A stretch of DNA of 64,000 nt from Pasteurellaceae bacterium (GCA_900756155.1 CAAEJV010000013.1:3366-67365); one strand, 5' to 3'. Positions 33,946 through 43,114 are shown, numbered from the stretch's first letter. Notes: a model not told the origin generated them from the letters alone. A program made the numbers and translations.

Positions 33946-34398
33946 ATGACGGATATTCAGATTTCAGTACAAGAACAGCCTTTCGATCAAAATGCCGTTT
34001 ACCAATGGCTTTCCGAACAACATTCAGTTGGTGCAACGGTAATTTTTGTGGGTAAAGTGCGCGATCTTAATTTAGGTGATGAGGTATCCAGCTTATATTT
34101 AGAACATTATCCCGCCATGACAGAAAAAGCCTTACGTGAAATTGTAGAACAGGCGAAAGCCCGTTGGGATATCCAACGAGTGTCTGTGATTCATCGCGTG
34201 GGCCTTTTGCATACCGGCGATGAAATTGTTTTGGTTGGTATTAGTTCCGCTCACCGAGGCGATGCTTACCACGCTAATGAATTCATTATGGACTTCTTAA
34301 AATCCAAAGCGCCGTTCTGGAAAAAAGAACAGACCAATCAAGGGGAACGTTGGATTGAAGCAAGAGAGAGCGATAAAGAAGCGTTAAATAAGTGGTAA
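33946..34398 (+). CDS. moaE: molybdopterin synthase catalytic subunit MoaE
   Basis: 150 residues; pairs with MoaD to insert the dithiolene sulfurs. Recognised by GATVIFVGKVRDLN, YLEHYPAMTEKALREIV, SVIHRVGLLHTGDEIV, SAHRGDAYHANEFIMDFLKSKAPFWKKE, with the catalytic Lys residues in that last block. Starts directly after the moaD stop (TAAATG). Confidence 0.96.
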   Translation: MTDIQISVQEQPFDQNAVYQWLSEQHSVGATVIFVGKVRDLNLGDEVSSLYLEHYPAMTEKALREIVEQAKARWDIQRVSVIHRVGLLHTGDEIVLVGISSAHRGDAYHANEFIMDFLKSKAPFWKKEQTNQGERWIEARESDKEALNKW

Positions 34399-34413
34399 TT
34401 CAATATAAAAAAC

Positions 34414-34437
34414 ATGGTCATTTTTATGGCCATTTTT
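34414..34437 (+). terminator. moaE terminator
   Basis: ATGGTCA and TGGCCAT pair (one G-U) around TTTTTA, followed by a T run. Confidence 0.8.
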
Positions 34438-34475
34438 ACTTTTATTAGCAGAATAAGTATATAATTATACATATA

Positions 34476-34513
34476 CTTTAATTTATCTTTAATTTATCTT
34501 TAATTTATCTTTA
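34476..34513. repeat. 11-bp tandem repeat upstream of the adhesin
   Basis: CTTTAATTTAT occurs three times perfectly in tandem and a fourth copy is started (CTTTA). The array ends about 35 nt before the predicted -35 element of the adhesin gene. Confidence 0.95.
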
Positions 34514-34547
34514 CATTACATTTAACTTCTCCATAAAAAACTATTCT

Positions 34548-34576
34548 TTGTCAGCTTTTGTAAAATCTTGTAAATT
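34548..34576 (+). promoter_or_regulatory. candidate promoter of the trimeric adhesin
   Basis: TTGTCA (34548-34553), a 17-nt spacer and TAAATT (34571-34576). Start near 34583, giving a leader of about 87 nt. A second -10-like TATACT at 34602-34607 is an alternative. Confidence 0.45.
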
Positions 34577-34591
34577 ATCTGTTAATTGCTG

Positions 34592-34664
34592 AGTTTCCTA
34601 TTATACTTATTCGGAATCAAGATTTTGTTTGTCTTGATTAGTTATTTTTAGATTATAGGAAACT
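34592..34664 (+). promoter_or_regulatory. nested-dyad leader covering the adhesin ribosome site
   Basis: The outer arms AGTTTCCTAT (34592-34601) and ATAGGAAACT (34655-34664) are exact inverted repeats. Between them lies a hairpin AATCAAGA (34615-34622) with TCTTGATT (34632-34639). The right outer arm contains AGGA (34657-34660), the only Shine-Dalgarno site for the ATG at 34670. In RNA the structure would hide it. Confidence 0.65.
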
Positions 34665-34669
34665 TTAAT

Positions 34670-37255
34670 ATGAATCATGTTTTTAAAATTATTTGGAATA
34701 AAGTAAATCAATGCTGGGTTGCTGTTTCAGAACTAAGCAAATCTGTGGGTAAATCATCTCAAACCGATAAACGTAAAGCATTAAATGTAATCATTGGCGC
34801 TGCAGTTTTAGCAGGTGCAACTACAAGCGCGATGGCTGAAACCAATGTGGTATCAAATGATCAAGGAAATATTGTTGGAGGTATCGGTGCGAGCGCCCTT
34901 GGTGGAACCGGTACAACAGGGAATTCTGTTGTTTTAGGTAATAAAGCTAAATCTGAAACAACTGAGAGCGTAGTAATTGGTGGTAATACTACAAATACAG
35001 GACGTTGGTCAGTAACTTTGGGTGATAAAGCTAATGGTAATTCTCAATACGGCGTGACGATTGGTGATCGTGCATCAACAGGTAAAGGCGGAAACGCAAT
35101 TGCTATCGGTTTAATGGCAAAAACCTCTAATGAGAAAGTGGGTGGAAATAGCCAAACTGCTGTAGGGGCGGCATCTTATGCTGATGGTGAAGCAGCTTCA
35201 GCCTTTGGTGCAACAGCAAATGCAACAGGCGCTCTAGCAACCGCTGTTGGTCGAAACTCAAAAGCTCTCGCACTAAGTGCTTCTGCTTTTGGTGATAGTG
35301 CATCAGCTTCAGCATGGGGTGCAACTGCATTAGGTCGTGGTGCATCGGCTAGAGCAGATAATTCTATTGCTGTGGGCTCAGAAGCAGTGACAGAAGGACG
35401 AGAATCTACAGCATTGGGACGTCGTTCTTACGCTGGCGCTCAAAGTGCTGCGGCTCTAGGTACCGGAGCTAATGCAAGTGGGGTTGTTTCGACAGCTGTA
35501 GGTAATGGGGCTAAAGCGAGTGCTTTAGGAGCTTCAGCATTAGGTAATACTGCAGATGCTAGTGGTAGAGGTTCAATGGCTTTCGGTTATGCATCTAAAG
35601 CTTCAGGTGTGGATGCATTGGCATCTGGCTCTAATGCTAATGCTTCATCAATGAATGCAGTTGCGGTTGGTAAAGATAGTAATTCTTCTGCTGTTAATGC
35701 TATTGCTCTTGGTACATCTAGTAACGTCTCTGCGGTTAGTGCTGTTGTGATTGGTACTCAAGCAAAAGGTACTCATGAAAACTCTGTGACATTAGGTTCT
35801 TATTCAAGCAGCGCGGCTAATGATTTTAATCAGACAGCAAAAGCTTTATCTTCTTTTGATGATAAGGCGAAAGGTACAACAGTTAATTACAATGGTACTT
35901 TTTCAACTCAAAAAGGTGCAGTATCTGTCGGTGATGGAAAACTTGTTCGCCAAATCCAAAACGTAGGTGCAGGTCGAATTACGGCTACTTCAAACGATGC
36001 CGTAAATGGTAGCCAGTTATATCAAGCCTATTACAATGCGGGCTTTAACATTCAAAACAATGATAAAGAAACATCACGTATTAATACCCATGGCAAAGTA
36101 AATTTTGTAGATGGTAAGAATACCGAAGTGGTTGTTAAAGACGGTGAAAATGCTGCTAATATTACAGTGAATTTAAAAGATGATATTACTGTTAAGAGTG
36201 TTACAGCCAATAATGTTACCGTAGGACCTGTTACGATTAATCAAGATGGTATTAATGCAGGTGATAAAAAAATCACGAATGTATCAAATGGTACAATTTC
36301 AGCAGATAGTAAAGAAGCTGTGAATGGTAGCCAATTATATGCAGCGAAGAACGAGCTTAATACCAATATTACTAAAGCTGCAGCGGCAGCTAAAACAGAA
36401 GTAAAAGCTGGAACAAATGTAGAGGTTACTTCTGAAACTGGTGCGAATAATCAAACGATTTACACCGTTAATGCAAAAGACACTTCAGCATCAGTTGAAG
36501 CTGCTTCTGATGCTGTTACAGTAACAGTTGGTGAAAAAACAGAAGTTAAAAATGGTATTTCTGTTACCACAGTAACCAATTACAAAGTAGATCTTTCACA
36601 AAAAACCAAAGATGAAATCAAAAATGCAGGTGGTCGTGGATTTAACGTGACTGCAAGTGCATCTGAAGGTACTGTTGTAAATGAAGTGACAGAAGAAACG
36701 GTTCAATCTACTGCAACAAAAATGGATAAGTTAACACTTGATGCGGGTAAAAATATTAAATTAACTCACAAAAAAGGCAAAGTGTTAAGTGTTGCAGTAT
36801 CTGACACACCGACATTCAAAAATGTAACTACAACAGGTGACGTTAACGTTGGTGGTACTATCCATGCACATGGTGGATTAGATATGCACAATAATCGTAT
36901 TGTAAATGTGGCTGATCCGAAAGACCCAACTGATGCAGTAAATAAACGTTATGTTGATAATGCTGTGAAAAACATTAATAACAACATCAATCGTTTAGAC
37001 AACAAAATTGATCACGTTGATCGTAAATTACGAGCAGGTATTGCAGGTGCGACAGCGATTTCTTTCTTACAACGTCCAAATGAAGCGGGTAAAAGCTTAG
37101 TTTCTGTTGGTGTAGGTGGTTATCGTAATGAAAATGCCATCGCAGTTGGTTATGGCCGAAATTCTGATAATAATAAAATTTCGATTAAAGTTGGTGCAAG
37201 TATCAATACCCGCAGTGATGTAAACTGGGGCGGAAGCATCGGTTACCAATGGTAA
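34670..37255 (+). CDS. trimeric autotransporter adhesin, Hia/YadA type (ESPR-containing)
   Basis: 861-residue surface adhesin secreted by the type Vc route. Residues 1-56 form an extended signal peptide: an ESPR region (MNHVFKIIWNKVNQCWVAVSEL), a basic stretch and a hydrophobic core ending TTSAMA. Residues about 65-385 are tandem YadA-type head repeats of about 14 residues (AxALG, SxAxG units). A neck (IQNVGAGRITATSNDAVNGSQLY) leads to stalk segments with a second NGSQLY neck, then a coiled-coil (KNINNNINRLDNKIDHVDRK). The C-terminal beta-barrel anchor ends in YQW. Ligand unknown. The leader region suggests regulated or variable expression. Confidence 0.93.
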   Translation: MNHVFKIIWNKVNQCWVAVSELSKSVGKSSQTDKRKALNVIIGAAVLAGATTSAMAETNVVSNDQGNIVGGIGASALGGTGTTGNSVVLGNKAKSETTESVVIGGNTTNTGRWSVTLGDKANGNSQYGVTIGDRASTGKGGNAIAIGLMAKTSNEKVGGNSQTAVGAASYADGEAASAFGATANATGALATAVGRNSKALALSASAFGDSASASAWGATALGRGASARADNSIAVGSEAVTEGRESTALGRRSYAGAQSAAALGTGANASGVVSTAVGNGAKASALGASALGNTADASGRGSMAFGYASKASGVDALASGSNANASSMNAVAVGKDSNSSAVNAIALGTSSNVSAVSAVVIGTQAKGTHENSVTLGSYSSSAANDFNQTAKALSSFDDKAKGTTVNYNGTFSTQKGAVSVGDGKLVRQIQNVGAGRITATSNDAVNGSQLYQAYYNAGFNIQNNDKETSRINTHGKVNFVDGKNTEVVVKDGENAANITVNLKDDITVKSVTANNVTVGPVTINQDGINAGDKKITNVSNGTISADSKEAVNGSQLYAAKNELNTNITKAAAAAKTEVKAGTNVEVTSETGANNQTIYTVNAKDTSASVEAASDAVTVTVGEKTEVKNGISVTTVTNYKVDLSQKTKDEIKNAGGRGFNVTASASEGTVVNEVTEETVQSTATKMDKLTLDAGKNIKLTHKKGKVLSVAVSDTPTFKNVTTTGDVNVGGTIHAHGGLDMHNNRIVNVADPKDPTDAVNKRYVDNAVKNINNNINRLDNKIDHVDRKLRAGIAGATAISFLQRPNEAGKSLVSVGVGGYRNENAIAVGYGRNSDNNKISIKVGASINTRSDVNWGGSIGYQW

Positions 37256-37265
37256 TTGTTTGATA

Positions 37266-37291
37266 AAAAGGCAGAGTAAAATCTGCCTTTT
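37266..37291 (+). terminator. terminator of the trimeric adhesin gene
   Basis: AAAAGGCAGA and TCTGCCTTTT form a 10-bp stem with a 6-nt loop, followed by a T-rich tract. Confidence 0.9.
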
Positions 37292-37312
37292 CTTTTGTTA
37301 TGTTGAGATGAA

Positions 37313-37344
37313 AAAAAGTGCGGTCAAATTTAACCGCACTTTTT
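37313..37344. terminator. USS-pair terminator of the aminotransferase gene
   Basis: AAAAAGTGCGGT and ACCGCACTTTTT are inverted, 12 nt before the aminotransferase stop on the minus strand. Both strands carry T tracts. Confidence 0.85.
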
Positions 37345-37355
37345 GCTTTTATTGA

Positions 37356-38546
37356 TTAAAGCACTTTTACAATACTTTCACATAAATAACGAATATTGTC
37401 TTCAGTGATACCAGCCACATTAATACGACCAGAACGAACCGCGTAAATCGCAAATTCTTCTTTTAAGCGATCAACTTGTTCAGGTGATAAGCCGCTGAAA
37501 GAGAACATACCGTTTTGTTCCATGATAAAGCTGAAATCTTGTTCTGCACCATATTCTTTTAATAACTGAACGAATAAATGACGCATTTTTTTGATGCGTT
37601 CACGCATTTCAGTTAATTCATTTTCCCATTCTTGGCGAAGTTGCGGATCGTTTAATACCGTTGCTACGGTCGCCCCACCGTGAGATGCTGGGTTAGAGTA
37701 GAGGGTACGAATAATTGATTTCACCTGTGTTAAAGCGGTTGAAGCAATTTCTGCATTTTCAGCCACAAGGGTAAAGGCACCTACACGCTCATTGTATAAA
37801 CCAAAGTTTTTAGAGAATGAACTTGCCACTAATAATTCTTTATGATTTGCTGCAAAAGCACGTAAACCGTAAGCATCTTGGTCTAAGCTATTGGCTAAAC
37901 CTTGATAAGCAAAGTCAAAGAGTGGTAACCAGCCGTTTTTCGCTGAAAGCGCAGCCAATTCTTGCCATTGTTCTGGGGTTGGATCAATACCGGTTGGATT
38001 GTGGCAGCAACCGTGTAAAAGTACCACATCGCCTTCGCTTGCTTGGCTTAAATCTTCAAGTAAATGTTCCCAGTCAAGGGCTTTGCGTTCAGCATCATAA
38101 TAACGATATTCACGAATCGTCATGCCCACCGCATTGAAAATGGCATTGTGATTTGGCCATGTTGGCGTACTAATCCACACATTTTGTGCTTTGGTCTGGC
38201 GTTTAATGAATTCTGCGGCAATGCGTAATGCACCTGTGCCACCTAAGCTTTGTACCGTTCTTGCACGATTAGCTTTAATTACACCAGAATCTTTACCGAA
38301 AAGGAGTTCTTTTGTGCGTTCGTTATAATCGGCAATACCATCGATAGTCAGATAGTTTTTCGTTTTTTCGTTATCAAATAAGCGTTTTTCGGCTTCTTTT
38401 ACTGCACGCATAATCGGCGTTGTACCTTGTGCATCTTTATAAACGCCAATACCTAAATTGATTTTATTTTCACGCGTTTCTGATTTGAATGCTTCGCCTA
38501 AGCCTAAGATAGGATCGGCCGGAGCCGCTTTGATATGTTCAAACAT
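37356..38546 (-). CDS. aspC: aromatic/aspartate aminotransferase (class I PLP)
   Basis: 396 residues, as E. coli AspC and TyrB. PLP lysine in SSFSKNFGLYNERVGAF (about residue 246); substrate Arg near the C-terminus in YAVRSGRINVAG; LLHGCCHNPTGIDPT and FDFAYQG bind the cofactor. Interconverts aspartate or aromatic amino acids with 2-oxoglutarate. AspC and TyrB cannot be separated by eye, so the symbol is a best guess. Single gene with its own terminator. Confidence 0.88.
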   Translation of the reverse strand: MFEHIKAAPADPILGLGEAFKSETRENKINLGIGVYKDAQGTTPIMRAVKEAEKRLFDNEKTKNYLTIDGIADYNERTKELLFGKDSGVIKANRARTVQSLGGTGALRIAAEFIKRQTKAQNVWISTPTWPNHNAIFNAVGMTIREYRYYDAERKALDWEHLLEDLSQASEGDVVLLHGCCHNPTGIDPTPEQWQELAALSAKNGWLPLFDFAYQGLANSLDQDAYGLRAFAANHKELLVASSFSKNFGLYNERVGAFTLVAENAEIASTALTQVKSIIRTLYSNPASHGGATVATVLNDPQLRQEWENELTEMRERIKKMRHLFVQLLKEYGAEQDFSFIMEQNGMFSFSGLSPEQVDRLKEEFAIYAVRSGRINVAGITEDNIRYLCESIVKVL

Positions 38547-38630
38547 AGCTTTTCCTTATGTATGTGTTGTGAGATGAGTAATTTTATACTTCAGTCGATG
38601 GATTTTATCAAGAAGAACCTGATAAAAATC

Positions 38631-38673
38631 AACCGCACTTTGATGCTTTTAGATATTCATCAAAAAGTGCAGT
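38631..38673 (-). terminator. degenerate USS hairpin after purK
   Basis: AACCGCACTTTGATG faces CATCAAAAAGTGCAGTT; one USS copy has a base change (GTGCAGT). On the minus strand a T-rich stretch follows. It ends the purK transcript. Confidence 0.65.
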
Positions 38674-38684
38674 TGTTTTTTTGA

Positions 38685-39773
38685 TTATTTTAATTTCTCA
38701 ATCGCCCAATTTAAACCAGATTGATAGTCTTCAGGGAGTTCGTGACGAAGTTTTTCAAGCTGTTGAATAATGATCGTTTTGTTTGGATGCGTGATATTGA
38801 TATGACCTAATTTTCTACCTGGACGAACTTCCTTTCCATACCAATGTAATTGGGAGAAAGGCGTGTTCAACCATTGTGGATTATGTTCTGTACCAATTAA
38901 ATTAACCATGACACTTGGGGCAATAGGCTGTAATGACGGTGTAGGTAAATCTAATAAAGCACGTAGATGCAATTCAAATTGACTGATAGCACAACCTAAT
39001 TGTGTCCAATGTCCACTGTTATGCACACGAGGAGCGAGTTCATTAATTAATAATTTATTCCCCACCACAAAGCATTCCATCGCCATTACACCCACATATT
39101 CAAGCTTATCCATGATTTTTCCGAGCATAGATTCAGCCTGAATTTGTTGGCTTTGTTGTTGCGGGAATGAAATATCTGTCACACTGTAACGTAAAATTCC
39201 ATTTTGCTGCAGGTTATGTGTTACTGGGTAAAAACGTTTTTCACCATTTTTAAATCTTGCGCCTACGATAGACACTTCATAATCAAAAGGAATAAATTTT
39301 TCTGCGATGACCTCACCGAATAAATCGTCCGTAATATCACGTTGATTATTTTCAGTGATAATCCATTGACCACGGCCGTCATAACCACCGGTACGACGTT
39401 TTACCACGACTTTTTCACCTACATTTTTAAATACTTCAGACCATTGCGTTTTATCTTTTAATAAACACCATGGCGAGGTAGAGAGATTGAGCTCATCCAG
39501 TAAAGATTTTTGGGTAAAGCGATCAGCCAATAAGCCAAAAACATTCTGATTAACGAAATTCTTATGATGACCTAATAATTCAGTTAACGGTGTTTTTTCC
39601 CAACGTTCAATCTCTGCGGTAATGATGGCATCTTTAGGTAAATCAAATACGGGCGCATTGAACTCAAGCGGTTGAACGTGAATATCTAAAGGTGCGCCTG
39701 CATAACGCAACATTCTGCCAAGTTGACCATTGCCAAGCACATAAACGGTAGGATATAGGGTAGAGTTTTGCAT
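38685..39773 (-). CDS. purK: N5-carboxyaminoimidazole ribonucleotide synthase
   Basis: ATP-grasp enzyme of purine synthesis. 362 residues from the ATG at 39773 (MQNSTLYPTVYVLGNGQLGRML), which fits the E. coli alignment. An ATG four codons earlier and a TTG before it are alternatives. Motifs: GNGQLGRMLRYAGAPL, VVKRRTGGYDGRGQW, MAMECFVVGNKLLINELAPRVHNSGHWTQ. Downstream of purE by about 70 nt, with a USS hairpin in between. Confidence 0.95.
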   Translation of the reverse strand: MQNSTLYPTVYVLGNGQLGRMLRYAGAPLDIHVQPLEFNAPVFDLPKDAIITAEIERWEKTPLTELLGHHKNFVNQNVFGLLADRFTQKSLLDELNLSTSPWCLLKDKTQWSEVFKNVGEKVVVKRRTGGYDGRGQWIITENNQRDITDDLFGEVIAEKFIPFDYEVSIVGARFKNGEKRFYPVTHNLQQNGILRYSVTDISFPQQQSQQIQAESMLGKIMDKLEYVGVMAMECFVVGNKLLINELAPRVHNSGHWTQLGCAISQFELHLRALLDLPTPSLQPIAPSVMVNLIGTEHNPQWLNTPFSQLHWYGKEVRPGRKLGHINITHPNKTIIIQQLEKLRHELPEDYQSGLNWAIEKLK

Positions 39774-39797
39774 AAAATTTCTCATCAAATCTAGCTA

Positions 39798-39827
39798 AAA
39801 AAACAACCGCACTTTAAAAAGTGCGGT
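39798..39827 (-). terminator. USS-pair terminator between purE and purK
   Basis: ACCGCACTTT (39806-39815) and AAAGTGCGGT (39818-39827). On the minus strand the hairpin is followed by TTGTTTTTTTT, a strong terminator layout, inside what is otherwise a purEK operon. Confidence 0.75.
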
Positions 39828-39843
39828 CAAATTTAAAGGTGTT

Positions 39844-40338
39844 TTATGTACGTGGATCAGGATTATCCAATACCATATTGGTTTGATTTTCGCGGAATAC
39901 TTGTAGGCGAGCGAATAACGCCTCATCCCAACCTGCAAGAATTTGTGCGGCGAGTAACCCCGCATTCGCTGCACCAGCAGGACCAATTGCTAATGTACCG
40001 ACAGGAATGCCTTTCGGCATTTGCACGATAGAATAGAGACTATCAACACCGCTTAACATAGAACTTTTAACAGGGACACCCAACACAGGCACAAGCGTTT
40101 TAGCCGCAATCATACCAGGTAAATGAGCTGCACCACCTGCACCCGCAATAATCACTTTGTAACCATTTTTTTGTGCATTTTCGGCAAATTCAAACAGCTT
40201 GTCGGGGGTTCGATGTGCGGAAACGACTTCAACATGATATGCCACATTGAGTTCATCTAAAATTTGAGTGGCTTCTTGCATGGTTGCCCAATCGCTTTTT
40301 GAGCCCATAACAATAGCAATTTGTGTGGTATTTGACAT
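39844..40338 (-). CDS. purE: N5-carboxyaminoimidazole ribonucleotide mutase
   Basis: 164 residues, class I PurE acting after PurK. Signature GSKSDWATMQEA at the N-terminus with the catalytic Ser-Asp, VSAHRTPDKL with the catalytic His, and GAGGAAHLPGMIA. First gene of purEK, with a PurR box about 60 nt upstream. Confidence 0.97.
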   Translation of the reverse strand: MSNTTQIAIVMGSKSDWATMQEATQILDELNVAYHVEVVSAHRTPDKLFEFAENAQKNGYKVIIAGAGGAAHLPGMIAAKTLVPVLGVPVKSSMLSGVDSLYSIVQMPKGIPVGTLAIGPAGAANAGLLAAQILAGWDEALFARLQVFRENQTNMVLDNPDPRT

Positions 40339-40397
40339 ATTTTAAAAAAATTATCTGATAAAAAACGATGCGTAGAATAGCATATTTACCTACTTTT

Positions 40398-40413
40398 AAG
40401 CAAACGTTTGCCA
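40398..40413 (-). promoter_or_regulatory. PurR operator of purEK
   Basis: AAGCAAACGTTTGCCA has a perfect 12-bp palindromic core GCAAACGTTTGC and matches the PurR consensus ANGCAANCGNTTNCNT at all but the last fixed position. It overlaps a candidate -35 (TTGCTT, then 18 nt, then TATTCT) for minus-strand transcription into purE. Confidence 0.85.
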
Positions 40414-40499
40414 TGTGGTAAAAACTGAAAATTCCATTGCAAGTTTTGTCATAAAATCTTATCCTAATACGAGTTTTTTTCTTAGAAATAGAGCAGATT

Positions 40500-43109
40500 A
40501 TGTTAGCTAAAGCGAAATATAGAAAAGATTACAAACAACCTGATTTTACAGTTACGGATATTTTCCTTGATTTTCAATTAGATCCTAAGCATACCGTTGT
40601 CACTGCAAAAACAACCTTCCAACGTTTAAATGATGAAGCAACCCATCTACGATTAGATGGTCATGGCTTCCAATTTGCCTCCATTAAATTCAATGGCGAA
40701 GATTTCAAACATTATCATCAAGATCACGAAAGTTTAACGTTAGATTTAACCAATCAAAGTGCGGTCAATTTTGAACTTGAAATTGTGACGAATTTAGAGC
40801 CTGCACAAAACACCTCTTTACAAGGGCTTTATCAATCTGGCGAGGGCATTTGTACACAATGTGAAGCGGAAGGTTTCCGTCAAATCACTTATATGCTTGA
40901 TCGCCCAGATGTATTGGCGCGCTATACAACCAAAATTACCGCAGATAAGACTAAATATCCTTACTTACTTTCTAATGGTAATCGCATTGCAAGTGGTGAA
41001 TTAGAGGACGGTCGTCATTGGGTTGAATGGAATGATCCATTCCCGAAACCAAGCTATTTATTCGCTTTAGTGGCGGGCGATTTTGATTTATTACAAGATA
41101 CCTTTACGACAAAAAGTGGTCGAGAAGTGGCCTTAGAGCTTTATGTTGACCGTGGAAATCTTGATCGCGCTTCGTGGGCAATGGAAAGTCTGAAAAAATC
41201 CATGAAGTGGGATGAAGATCGTTTTAATTTAGAATACGACTTAGATATTTACATGATTGTTGCTGTGGATTTCTTCAATATGGGAGCCATGGAAAATAAA
41301 GGGTTGAATATTTTTAACTCTAAATTTGTGTTGGCGAATCCACAAACAGCAACCGATGATGATTATCTCGCCATTGAAAGTGTGATTGCGCATGAGTATT
41401 TCCATAACTGGACGGGAAACCGTGTAACTTGCCGTGATTGGTTCCAGTTAAGTTTGAAAGAAGGTTTAACGGTTTTCCGTGATCAAGAGTTTTCATCTGA
41501 CACAGGTTCTCGAGCAGTCAATCGTATTAATAACGTGAAATTCTTACGTACAGTGCAATTTGCCGAAGATGCAAGCCCAATGTCACACCCAATTCGCCCA
41601 GAAAAAGTCATTGAAATGAATAACTTCTATACAGTAACTGTATATGAAAAAGGGGCAGAAGTGATTCGTATGTTGCACACTTTATTAGGTGAACAAGGTT
41701 TCCAAAAAGGGATGCAACTTTATATTGCAGAAAACGATGGTAAAGCGGCAACCTGTGAAGATTTTGTCTCTGCAATGGAACGTGCGAATGATGTTGATTT
41801 AGCACAATTCCGTCGTTGGTATAGCCAATCAGGTACACCAGAATTATTGATTAGCGATGCCTATGATGAACAAACTCATACTTATCGTTTAACCGTTTCA
41901 CAATCTACACCGCCAACAGCGGACCAAATGGAAAAAGTAAACTTACATATTCCATTGAAAATTGCGCTTTATGATGTAAAAGGCACGAAACAAATGTTAC
42001 AGCATAACGGTGAGTTGTTAAGCGATGTGTTAAATGTAACGGAAAAAGACCAAGTGTTTGAATTCCACGGTATTTATGGTCGCCCAATTCCTGCGTTATT
42101 ATGCGATTTTTCTGCACCGGTGAAACTGGATTATGATTACACCACAGAGCAGTTATTAGGTTTGCTTAAATTTGCTGATAACCAATTTGCTCGTTGGGAT
42201 GCAGCACAAATGCTCTTTACTCAAGAATTGCGTCGTAATGTGGCTCATTTCCAACAAGGTGAAGCCTTTGAAATTTCACCTGATGTTTTGACCGCACTTG
42301 CGCATGTATTGGAAAATTATGAACAAGATATTGAATTAGCCACATTAATTCTGACCTTGCCAAAAGACATTGAGTTTGCAGAAAGCTTTAAAACGATTGA
42401 TCCAGATGGCATTGCAGCTGCAAGAGAATTTATGTTGGTGCAAATTGCAGAATACTTAAAAGAAGATTTATTGCGTATTTACACCCATATTCGTCTTGAA
42501 GATTATCGAGTGACGCAAGAAGATATTGCCTTACGAGCAATGCGTAATCTTTGTTTAAGTTACTTGGCTTACACCAATCTAGGCAACAATGTAGTTCAAA
42601 AACATTACAATAATGCCAATAATATGACAGATACGTTGGCTGCATTAAATATGGCAACCAAAGCAGCATTACCTTGTCGTGATACCTTGTTAGCGGATTT
42701 CGAACAAAAATGGCAACATGATGGCTTAGTTATGGATAAATGGTTTGCTTTACAAGCAACTCGCCCGGATGAAAACGTATTGGAAATTGTACAAGCATTA
42801 ATGGATCACCCAAGCTTTAACTTCAACAATCCAAACCGTTTACGTTCATTAGTGGGAAGCTTTGCAAATCACAACTTAAAAGCATTCCATCATATTAGTG
42901 GCTCTGGCTATCGCTTCTTAACGGATGTCTTAATTCGTTTAAATGAAACGAATCCACAAGTAGCTGCACGTTTAATTGAGCCGTTAATTCGTTTCTCTCG
43001 TTTTGATGCGCAACGTCAAACGTTAATGAAACGCGCCTTAGAACGTTTAAGTGCGGTTGAAGATCTTTCAAAAGATTTATTTGAGAAGATTGAAAAAGCC
43101 TTGCAATAA
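40500..43109 (+). CDS. pepN: aminopeptidase N (M1 family)
   Basis: Cytoplasmic zinc aminopeptidase with broad specificity. 869 residues (E. coli 870). Exopeptidase motif GAMENKGLN (about residue 262); zinc site HEYFHNWTGNRVTCRDWFQLSLKEGLTVFRDQEF split as HEXXH-18-E; Tyr in TVTVYEKGAEVIRML; DUF3458-type and helical C-terminal domains follow. No signal peptide. Ends with a USS terminator. Confidence 0.97.
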   Translation: MLAKAKYRKDYKQPDFTVTDIFLDFQLDPKHTVVTAKTTFQRLNDEATHLRLDGHGFQFASIKFNGEDFKHYHQDHESLTLDLTNQSAVNFELEIVTNLEPAQNTSLQGLYQSGEGICTQCEAEGFRQITYMLDRPDVLARYTTKITADKTKYPYLLSNGNRIASGELEDGRHWVEWNDPFPKPSYLFALVAGDFDLLQDTFTTKSGREVALELYVDRGNLDRASWAMESLKKSMKWDEDRFNLEYDLDIYMIVAVDFFNMGAMENKGLNIFNSKFVLANPQTATDDDYLAIESVIAHEYFHNWTGNRVTCRDWFQLSLKEGLTVFRDQEFSSDTGSRAVNRINNVKFLRTVQFAEDASPMSHPIRPEKVIEMNNFYTVTVYEKGAEVIRMLHTLLGEQGFQKGMQLYIAENDGKAATCEDFVSAMERANDVDLAQFRRWYSQSGTPELLISDAYDEQTHTYRLTVSQSTPPTADQMEKVNLHIPLKIALYDVKGTKQMLQHNGELLSDVLNVTEKDQVFEFHGIYGRPIPALLCDFSAPVKLDYDYTTEQLLGLLKFADNQFARWDAAQMLFTQELRRNVAHFQQGEAFEISPDVLTALAHVLENYEQDIELATLILTLPKDIEFAESFKTIDPDGIAAAREFMLVQIAEYLKEDLLRIYTHIRLEDYRVTQEDIALRAMRNLCLSYLAYTNLGNNVVQKHYNNANNMTDTLAALNMATKAALPCRDTLLADFEQKWQHDGLVMDKWFALQATRPDENVLEIVQALMDHPSFNFNNPNRLRSLVGSFANHNLKAFHHISGSGYRFLTDVLIRLNETNPQVAARLIEPLIRFSRFDAQRQTLMKRALERLSAVEDLSKDLFEKIEKALQ

Positions 43110-43114
43110 AACAA

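Noticed and set aside
34476..34513. CRISPR-like array
   Set aside because: The units are 11 bp and directly adjacent, with no spacers; no cas genes in the window. It is a simple tandem repeat.
34900..35830. Internal repeats of the adhesin as DNA-level repeats
   Set aside because: They are degenerate at the DNA level and explained by the 14-residue head repeats of the protein family; no perfect long tandem repeat that would slip.
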